Below are positions 58,901 to 64,000 of a stretch of 64,000 bases of DNA, one piece after another. The position numbers and the translations under genes are program-made. The notes under the pieces were generated by a model. That model did not search any database, had not been told where the DNA came from, and worked only from the letters and a program-made list of their open reading frames with translations. The stretch is from Cladorhizidae sp. MBARI D1340-BT2 (lineage: Eukaryota; Porifera; Demospongiae; Poecilosclerida; Cladorhizidae), in contig JAQNBH010000009.1 of NCBI GenBank assembly GCA_028752905.1, forward strand, positions 46,175,165 through 46,239,164, written 5' to 3'. Position 1 is the first letter of the stretch, and every line of letters starts with the position of its first letter.

Positions 58901-61900
58901 ATATTTAAATATAAATTTTGATAACTTACTTATTCCAGAAGAGTCCCCTGAAGCAGATGATAAGGACGGAGGGTCAGTAGATGGTAAGGAAGGAGGGTTC
59001 AAAAGGTCACTCTTCTTCAGAGGCTGAAAGGGAATATATAACACTACCTCTCCAAAATTTCCTTGTACCAACCTCCAGTAAGTCCAGAGCTCCCACAAGC
59101 AGATGGTAACAATGGATCACCTTCATCTCCTGAGACTTTGGCAAACGTGTTTTTTTTGAAAATTCAAATTCAAATGGATAAGTAATAAAAAAGCTCAACC
59201 TGTATTTATGGCTATAACTCAACTGCTATGTTATATCCTCAAAAACACAAGAATAGGCTACAGTTTGGCTACGAATTATCTCAGAAGATTGTGGAAAACA
59301 ATGGCAATGCAGCGCTAAGGTAGAAACAAACTTACCATCGAGAAATCCTTTCACCCGAGCCTCTTGACTTAGAGCCAGGTGATCCAGGGCACATCCATGG
59401 TAGGCATATATCTCCTGGCCTTCTTCCCCACCAGAATCTGAGCGAGAGCGAGAGCCGCTAGAGTCGTCGTCAAAAAGAAGAAAAGTTACTCCGTCCAAAT
59501 AAAGCATCTTCGCCATCTTGAAAAACCAAGTTATGAGCAAAAAGCGGCGCGCGGCCTGCACATATAGAAGCACGCGTAAATGACGTATTTAGAATGATTC
59601 GGCAGTCGTTTGGACATGTGCAGCACCAAGAATTAGGCGCTTAGTTCAAATACATTATTTTTTTGGTGAGTCCGATTGCTCTAGGTGCCATATGGCGCTT
59701 AATCGGTTAATCAACACAAACCATGTTGGTTTCTCTTATCAGTTGGCAGTATACACTGCGACACAAGCAATGTCCTGCAAAGCAAGACTGGGTTCCTTTT
59801 GTTGTGAAGGAGAATGTGCAGTTGGTACGCTGTCTTCTCGGCATCTTCCTGCATCTTTTCCTCCACGACTTTCGGGACAGCAGCTGTAAAAAACGAAGAT
59901 CTCCCGCTGGCTGTAAGGCGACACTAGTCTCGCAGTGCTCGACAAAACTGTCTTGTTACTGTCATGCCCTCCTTCAAAATACAGACGATATCTGCAGCTT
60001 AGAATCATCTAGATTCCAAAGAATAGAATTCTCTGTTTCTTACACTAGAATAAGGCATCTTGATTCCGATAAGCTGGAAAAGAGTAACCGCTAGAGCAAA
60101 GACTGTTAGCCTTTCTCCCGCCTTCGTCAATCGCTGGACATGCGCAAGTGAAATTCAATGTTACAATGCTTAAAGATCCCTGCCTAACATTTGTTGGCGA
60201 ACGTTTAGTGAACACTTGGTAAACTTTTGGCGAACGGTACAGAAACGCTGTGACTCAAACGCCCAACGCAAACGGTGCGTAATTTTTTTTTGGCTTGTAC
60301 TATATCAGTCTGTTTAGTGGAGGTCATTCCATGCACCAAATTTTTCTGAGTGGTCAAATGTTTTGATCTTGACAGCCTTCTTTCCTCTCTTCCAGTGTCC
60401 AATGGCAAGCTTGAGCGAACCTTTTCCCAGCTGAAGCTCATCAAGGGCAGCAAGAGAACCTCACCGGGTAGCAAGACCCTAAATGACCTGCTGGTTCTGA
60501 ATGTGGACAAACTTCCACTGCAAGATTCTTCCCCTGGTGCAGCTATCGATCTTTGGTAGAGTGCATGGTCAAGAGAAGGAGGAGGAAGAGGAGAAGCTGT
60601 TACTTGATGACCGGATACATGATGAATGACTCAATCTGTCACTTGCATTGTTCATTGTAGTGTTGTCACTCCTTACTAGAAGATTGAGGTACTTGTACAG
60701 TACACGCCAAAAAAACATGCCGGTTGTGTTGCGTTCAACGTTAAAAAACGCCAATCGTAAATGCAAATAAATGCACACCGTAAACGCTAGCAGTCCAAAC
60801 GGAAACCAACGGTAGCAAACGGGATAAACCGTCCGCGTAGCGGTGCTGAACTTCGCAATTGTCTCGGTGCGCTATAAGCCTCAGTTGCGAGCGAGCGCTC
60901 TCAAGTTTCTTCATTCCAGAGCCTTCACTCTTTCCACCTGAGGTATTACAATCTAGTCTAAGCCTCCTGTTTCGTACTTCAGTCGAGCGTCACCTATCAA
61001 GAAGCAGTGCAGTCGAAATCAGTTTCCTATCTGAAGCACCTTTTGACGGTCAAGCGTAGGTTTCCACACCTTTATTGCTATAAATGCAGATAGAACGAAA
61101 GTGCTTCAGGTAGAAGACAGATGCTGACTGCAACTGCTGTGCTCTCGCTGAGACCACCGATGCTCAGGGGACTTGCACTACTTCAGGTGGGAAGAATGAA
61201 GGTTCTGGACCTAATCCTAGCCCTATCCAGATGAGTACCAGAAGCTTCTTTTTTTAATGTTTTTAAAAATATTTATATATTTATTTCTAATTGCTGCTCT
61301 ATTTTGTTTTCTACCTGAATAACTGTTCAATTGTATGGTTATATAATTGTTGTCTTTGTTTTACAAAATAATTCAATCTTGATATTGCTGAGCCTGTTAG
61401 GCCATCACATGTTACAACATAGTGTTACTATGAAGTAACTAACACTAATAACAATCTATATTAAAAAATAATTAATAAAAATAAAAATTATTTAAAAAAA
61501 GGTAATGTCCAACTTTTGAGTGACCACCTTCAAATCAACAGTCTGAAAGGAGGGGGCCTGGCACTAAGGCAGGTGGAGAAATGGGGTGTCAACTTCATTG
61601 AAAAACTGGAGAAGGCTAAGGCACTAGGGGAGTTACGTAGCCAACCTGTTCTCCAGAAGTGGCACACAGTGTGTTAGCTCCCTCTGGTTCTTCTCCAACG
61701 AAGAACATTCTATTATACATATGCCAAAGATAGAAGGAAATACACAATCATATTGTCCAATAACATTATTCATTTTGGATGCAAAACCACTTTACCCATC
61801 TCCAAATAAGAACATGTCAACAAATTGGTGTAATGTGGGTTACACAGCTGGAAATGTTGGTGGAGATCTTGGAAGGAAACTAGGGGCCATCACCAAAATC

Positions 61901-62976
61901 CTACCTACATTTTATTTGTTGCCAATCAGCATGTTCAAATAACATGACCATCTACATTTTTCCTCTCCCGCATAAAAACAAACTCAAAGCTGCAGTTAGA
62001 GAATGCTGATATACAAACTACCCCCTAGTCAAGATAAAGTTGAAATATCGACACTTTTATACATTGAGAGCATGGTATGTAGCTAAAGGCTTGCACACAA
62101 AAGCTAGCTGAGTTTTGCTAGTCCTTCTTATGGAACAACGTAAGAAAAAAAGGCTTGCAAATGCTATAGTCAGAAGCATGACTAACAAACCTGTGAAGGA
62201 CCAGCTACTAGCTGAAAAGAGGTCTTTATATCACAATCAACTCACTGTTTTTCACCGTGGGCTTCAGGATATCTTTTAAACAACTTATGTCGGTATAACA
62301 GGAACTGTAAAACAAAAATGATCTATCCTTTCAAAAGCTCGAATCAAAGACGAGTCTCAGCAGCTAAAAAAATTAATTTGCCATGAGGCACAAATCTCGT
62401 GCGATTTGGTGACCTTTGCGCGGAAGTGCTAACCTTTAGTCAGCGTCGCTGCACAAAACTCTCGTAAACGATAACCGTTTATTTGCGTTTGTTAGTAATG
62501 GTTGGAAATGGTAAGCGTCTACGCGCGTTCAAAATAAACGCCACCGGCATGTTTTTTTTACCTCTACTGTAAGTGGAAAAAGATTAATGGCATATCAAAG
62601 TCTGAGAATGCAGAACAAAATTGATTGTACTCAGACAAATTGTCCGAACAGATTTTGGTTGTAATTTCACGCACTGGAAATGTGAGGCAGGCGAGTGTGC
62701 AGAATGAGGCAGATATATATGTGGGCAGAGAGGTGTGAGGCAGTCGGGATGGGGAGTGTAAGACAAGTGTGGGTGTGTGACAGGTGGAGCTAGTTGGAGG
62801 ATTTGCATGTTGTTTATTATGGGAAGACGTATTACTATGGTGTTGTTATTGAGGCCACCCGCCACCCCCAGTGACTCCTCCCTCTTTCATTGCTCTTCTC
62901 TCCATCATAGGCATTGAATAATCTGCAGTCCACAAATGCTGGCTTTGGTTTTGTCAATGCTGAGAATGTTTTCAAG
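43851..62976 (+). CDS. RFC2: Replication factor C subunit 2 (exons 1-8; 3' end outside the window)
   Basis: RFC2 is a small AAA+ subunit of the RFC clamp loader, which opens and loads PCNA at primer ends in the nucleus. Joined exons 43851-43927, 44008-44077, 44141-44182, 48296-48504, 49589-49689, 50361-50455, 50540-50602 and 62911-62976 encode 241 residues with all phases matching. Visible motifs: Walker A GPPGTGKT (64-71), NASNDRGID, Walker B with DEAD (129-132), sensor 1 region ACNASDK, SRC box QSRC (170-173), and sensor 2 GDMRQALNNLQ split by intron 7. The family is about 350 residues, so roughly 110 are missing to the right. The usual Glu before PIQSRC is Gly here. Intron 7 is 12.3 kb of transposons. 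Confidence 0.93.
44008..44077 (+). CDS. RFC2: RFC2 exon 2
   Basis: Acceptor CCTTACCAG|GATAG. Encodes the RFC box start [18 protein letters not shown]; phase 0 donor CTGAAG|GTACAA. Confidence 0.9.
44141..44182 (+). CDS. RFC2: RFC2 exon 3
   Basis: A 14-codon exon [14 protein letters not shown] between TTATAG and GCG|GTGAGA, phase 0 on both sides. Confidence 0.9.
44291..44443. repeat. Short tandem repeat in RFC2 intron 3, about 60-bp unit
   Basis: About 2.5 copies of a unit with agtatgtgta, atgtatgtaactacataact and tggtccttccatag. Confidence 0.75.
44477..45645. mobile_element. Element with long inverted repeats (about 165-bp arms) in RFC2 intron 3
   Basis: The sequence 44480-44640 (ggttcaaaggtcatcac, agtcccgactggaag, gcaggtgatgtc, agatctgacc) recurs inverted at 45470-45640 with moderate divergence. 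Exact ends and target duplication are not resolved. A TTAA element lies between the arms. Confidence 0.65.
44790..45358. mobile_element. piggyBac-type MITE (569 bp) in RFC2 intron 3
   Basis: Ends CCCTCTACTTCAG and, inverted, CCCTATGCTTCAG are flanked by TTAA at 44786-44789 and 45359-45362. CCCT termini plus TTAA fit piggyBac. No coding sequence. Confidence 0.75.
45823..46040 (-). other. Candidate antisense exon inside RFC2 intron 3
   Basis: The minus strand is open for about 72 codons from an acceptor-like AACTCCAG to a TATAC|GTAAAG donor-like site. It contains four Cys ([27 protein letters not shown]) and two N-glycosylation-like sites, so it could be part of a secreted domain. No family is recognised and no partner exon found. 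Confidence 0.2.
46075..47493. repeat. Minisatellite, 36-bp unit, about 39 copies, RFC2 intron 3
   Basis: Unit gtgtgtatgtgcatagacaa plus agtaggccacaagata; a cacata/catagac alternation marks two sub-types. The 36-bp period gives long open frames on both strands, which are not genes. Confidence 0.95.
47551..47675. repeat. Foldback element related to the Ig-array hairpins, with a hammerhead-like core
   Basis: Arms 47551-47596 and 47620-47675 pair through aatcaacttgaaatt, ctcgac and tcgacta. The centre has CTGATGA (47612-47618) and GAAAC (47637-47641), like a hammerhead ribozyme core, but with one additional base before a plausible stem II. Confidence 0.55.
47700..48290. other. RFC2 intron 3, 3' part
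   Basis: Ordinary intron sequence with short degenerate repeats around 48060-48190 (agcatggcacaatag). Nothing else recognised. Confidence 0.4.
48296..48504 (+). CDS. RFC2: RFC2 exon 4 (Walker A and B)
   Basis: Acceptor TTCTTTAAG|GGA. Encodes [10 protein letters not shown] through KIIILDEAD and ends with AG of a Ser codon (phase 2, ATAG|GTACAC). Confidence 0.95.
48655..49398. repeat. Minisatellite, 24-28-bp unit, about 28 copies, RFC2 intron 4
   Basis: Unit tagcctcatgttctccttga followed by gag or gagagag. The length variation comes from the ga run. Confidence 0.95.
49589..49689 (+). CDS. RFC2: RFC2 exon 5 (sensor 1)
   Basis: Acceptor GTGTGTAG|C. Encodes [17 protein letters not shown] and ACNASDKII; donor ATTG|GTCAGT, phase 1. 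Confidence 0.95.
49708..50352. repeat. Minisatellite, 33-42-bp unit, about 17 copies, RFC2 intron 5
   Basis: Unit is a variable (gtt)n run plus actctgctgccacgtgatgc and acct. The array fills the intron from 19 bp after the donor to the acceptor, whose cactgccacatgcag-like end derives from the unit. Confidence 0.95.
50361..50455 (+). CDS. RFC2: RFC2 exon 6 (SRC box)
   Basis: Acceptor CCACATGCAG|GG. Encodes [16 protein letters not shown] to CDKEN. The donor AAAAT|GTGCGA is weak but is the one that keeps alignment to the family when joined to exon 7. Confidence 0.85.
50540..50602 (+). CDS. RFC2: RFC2 exon 7
   Basis: Encodes [21 protein letters not shown] in two parts: [13 protein letters not shown] and the first half of sensor 2, GDMRQ. 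Donor CAG|GTGAGT, phase 0. Confidence 0.92.
50603..50854. repeat. Degenerate gtgaggcaggtgag repeat, RFC2 intron 7, left part
   Basis: Purine-rich imperfect repeats of gtgaggcaggtgag type. The same family recurs at 62677-62790 before exon 8, showing that the intron was about 0.5 kb before the hAT insertion. Confidence 0.75.
50905..51459. mobile_element. hAT MITE (555 bp)
   Basis: Ends CAGGGTTTCATCCAGG and inverted CAGGGTTTCATCCAGG, with catgt duplicated at 50900-50904 and 51460-51464. A long poly-G run lies just inside the left end. Confidence 0.9.
54230..55780 (-). pseudogene. DGTW-type transposase remnant, second copy
   Basis: Best block 54896-55192 reads [38 protein letters not shown] and [13 protein letters not shown]. 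Further down (54517-54723) it continues [20 protein letters not shown] and [16 protein letters not shown], parts lost or scrambled in the first copy. Together the two copies show the domain order of this transposase. Several shifts; inactive. Confidence 0.7.
54230..56387 (-). mobile_element. Second Kolobok-like element (minus strand)
   Basis: Homologous to the element at 9597-12592 but reversed and diverged. The right border is clear: TTAA at 56388-56391 next to CTTTCACAGTGCTGAAAAT (inverted), which aligns with the first copy's terminal region. The left border is not found; homology is visible to about 54250. Confidence 0.65.
56564..59706 (-). mobile_element. piggyBac transposon (3143 bp)
   Basis: Inverted ends CCGATTAAGTGCC and CCGATTAAGCGCC, flanked by TTAA at 56560-56563 and 59707-59710. 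It carries a minus-strand piggyBac transposase with introns and lesions. Confidence 0.9.
57150..59516 (-). pseudogene. piggyBac transposase (PGBD-like), decayed, with introns
   Basis: ATG at 59516 ([12 protein letters not shown]) is followed by an acidic N-terminus ([17 protein letters not shown]) and a GATG|GTAAGT donor. Small exons near 59045-59130 and 58930-59030 follow, then one with an [10 protein letters not shown] repeat (about 58770-58870). The catalytic domain has [35 protein letters not shown] with one catalytic Asp, [11 protein letters not shown] with a second, and [16 protein letters not shown] with a third. The C-terminus has the Cys-rich finger ([17 protein letters not shown]). 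A frame break follows NVETGD, about 20 residues are missing after QLMRVN, and the last residues are frame-shifted. Probably inactive. Confidence 0.75.
60698..62569. mobile_element. AACG-rich DNA element X2 (1872 bp)
   Basis: Inverted ends CAGTACACGCCAAAAAAACATGCCGG (as CAGTACACGCC then AAAAAAACATGCCGG) and CAGTAGAGGTAAAAAAAACA then TGCCGG, with TA at 60696-60697 and 62570-62571. Both ends are lined with AACG/CGTT motifs. A short open stretch (about 61500-61675: [20 protein letters not shown]) has no recognised family. CAGT ends with TA fit the Tc1/mariner-pogo group but no transposase is seen. Confidence 0.65.
62677..62790. repeat. Degenerate gtgaggcag repeat, RFC2 intron 7, right part
   Basis: Same purine-rich family as 50603-50854, on the other side of the transposon stack. 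Confidence 0.65.
62911..62976 (+). CDS. RFC2: RFC2 exon 8
   Basis: Acceptor CATCATAG|GCA. Encodes the second half of sensor 2 ([11 protein letters not shown]) to AENVFK; donor AAG|GTAAAA, phase 0. It lies 12.3 kb from exon 7 because of nested transposons. Confidence 0.92.
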
Positions 62977-63537
62977 GTAAAAACATCATCAATATAGACA
63001 TGTTCTGTGGAGCAGGTGGATGAGAGTAAAGGGGGGATATATGAACCATTTGAAGCAATATTAATCTGTACTGCTTATAGCTCGCACATGCACACAACTA
63101 TCATGTGACAGCTGGATTTGGAATGCATTCCATCTGTCCTGGACCTTTTTTTGTGGTTTAAGACTTAACGAGTTAAAGTTGAACATGTTTCACTTGAATG
63201 CAGCGTGGATGGGAGAATTGCGATCAAAACCTGTTCAATTGTGCAGTGTTGACAGGCCTTAAAAGTGCCCGTAGCTTAGGCTAGCTAGCAACGTATATAC
63301 TTGTATAATATGTTGTAATTTACATTACGCTAGCTCAAGTGTTGTGAGAAGTCAGATCACAGCTGTATCAATGGCAGCTGCACTGGTCTAGGCTTGGACC
63401 TTGGAAAGAAGTCTATGGATGAGAGACTACAACGCTAGCTACTAGTTTGTAGGCTACAGCTGACATTATATATGTATGTTCACCACACTATCTAGTTACT
63501 ATCTAGTTTCCAAATAGCCTCTAGATGACATATATAT
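62977..63537. other. RFC2 intron 8, no feature recognised
   Basis: No match to the expected next RFC2 segment, so exon 9 lies beyond the window. Confidence 0.4.
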
Positions 63538-64000
63538 ACCGTAAAGTACGCAGCAAGCGCCCATGGGTGCTTACCTTTAAACCCCCAAATCGTAGGTGTG
63601 GGCGCTTGCTACATGTAATGGGCGCATGCCTCGTGATATTGGTGAAACAATTCTTAATAACGCACATCGGGCTGTTTTGAAACAAATAAAGTCAAAGAGT
63701 TCAAGCGAAAAATATCTATCTCTTGTCTAGGGTAAAATGTTATTTTGTTCTGGAAACCAACATTTAGCTAGTGCTATTCCTCAGGTTCACCGAAAGACGC
63801 CAAGTCGTTCATATCTTCATCCAAATCAGCAAATGGATCTTCGTCGCTATCTCTCTCTCCTCTCTGTCTTCGCTCAGCGTCGGAATCTTCATCCAAATCA
63901 GCGAACGGATCTTCGTCGCTATCTCTCTCCTCTCTGTCTTCGCTCAGCGTTGGAATCTTCATCCAAATCAGCGAACGGATATTCGTCGCTATCTCTCTCC
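63538..64000 (-). mobile_element. DNA transposon end, running off the right edge
   Basis: Begins near ccgtaaagtacgcagcaagc with paired gcgccc/gggcgc motifs (63563-63625). A minus-strand ORF ending at 63774 follows. The acidic C-terminus and GC-rich inverted motifs suggest a DNA transposon of the Tigger/pogo kind; the superfamily is not secure. Confidence 0.45.
63774..64000 (-). CDS. Acidic repeated C-terminus of a probable transposase (partial)
   Basis: The minus frame reads SDEDPFADLDEDSDAERRQR in a repeat of about 72-75 bp, at least two and a half times, and ends DMNDLASFGEPEE before the stop. Acidic tails with DPFADLDE are common in Tigger-like transposases, and the neighbouring Tigger near 5.65 kb also has EEDPFQDVD. 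The 5' part is outside the window. Confidence 0.4.
   Translation of the reverse strand, partial: REIATNIRSLIWMKIPTLSEDREERDSDEDPFADLDEDSDAERRQRGERDSDEDPFADLDEDMNDLASFGEPEE

Larger units (their letters stand above)
53515..60301. mobile_element. AACG-rich DNA element X1 inside the outer hAT, itself nested
   Basis: Left end CAGTACAAGACAAAAAAAC and inverted right end TAGTACAAGCCAAAAAAAA, followed inside by clusters of AACGC/GCGTT motifs. It interrupts the hAT coding frame. It has been enlarged by a Kolobok-like copy and a piggyBac. The unaffected parts (53600-54200, 59711-60240) encode nothing recognised. Borders are uncertain by a few bases. Confidence 0.55.
51781..60559 (+). pseudogene. ZNF862-like hAT transposase, decayed and split
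   Basis: Starts [18 protein letters not shown]. Broken pieces follow in order: [86 protein letters not shown] and [20 protein letters not shown], to about 53515. After a 6.8-kb insertion the C-terminal dimerisation part resumes at about 60310 with [20 protein letters not shown]. The order matches ZNF862/C17orf113-like hAT proteins. At least four frameshifts and several stops make it inactive. Confidence 0.8.
50855..62676 (+). mobile_element. Outer hAT transposon (ZNF862-like), enlarged by nested insertions
   Basis: Ends CAGTGCGGGAAATTACA (50855) and, inverted, CAGTGCGTGAAATTACA (to 62676), flanked by gagatg and gaaatg, an imperfect 6-bp duplication. It contains a decayed hAT transposase in the plus direction and at least five later insertions. 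Confidence 0.8.

Overview
This is eukaryotic, animal-type DNA. It is AT-rich, with spliced protein-coding exons, immunoglobulin-domain exons, metazoan-type DNA transposons (hAT, Tigger/pogo, a Kolobok-like TTAA element, piggyBac), LINE reverse-transcriptase scraps and very many minisatellites. A sponge or another early-branching marine invertebrate fits the mix, but the species cannot be fixed from sequence alone.

Left third (1-25 kb): eleven copies of one immunoglobulin (Ig) domain exon lie in tandem on the minus strand. Ten are exactly 318 bp and one is 315 bp. All are open, bounded by splice sites and phase 1 on both sides. Copies 1-4 and 10-11 are about 2.0 kb apart once inserted transposons are subtracted; copies 4-10 are about 1.05 kb apart. 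Insertions in the array are: an internally deleted hAT (1776-7431) that holds a partial tandem duplication and a nested Tigger element (3680-6335), the Tigger carrying an antisense HIRAN-like ORF; a 3.0-kb Kolobok-like element (9597-12592); a 733-bp TTAA element (20296-21028); and a LINE 3' fragment near 23 kb.

Middle (25-43.8 kb): a chain of unrelated minisatellites with units of about 32-75 bp. A 3.4-kb hAT element (28707-32142) has a nearly intact transposase with one in-frame stop, a TATA box and three promoter repeats. There are small hAT MITEs, an unrecognised candidate gene end on the plus strand (33214-33859), and a decayed LINE reverse transcriptase just before the next gene.

Right third (43.85-64 kb): the plus strand carries RFC2, a clamp-loader subunit, in eight exons (43851-62976) whose phases all agree. 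They encode 241 residues; the C-terminal third lies beyond the window. Four of its introns (3, 4, 5 and 7) are filled or lined by their own minisatellite. Intron 7 has grown from about 0.5 kb to 12.3 kb through a nested stack: an outer ZNF862-like hAT (50855-62676) holding a hAT MITE, two AACG-rich elements, a second Kolobok-like copy and a 3.1-kb piggyBac. The right edge enters another DNA transposon.
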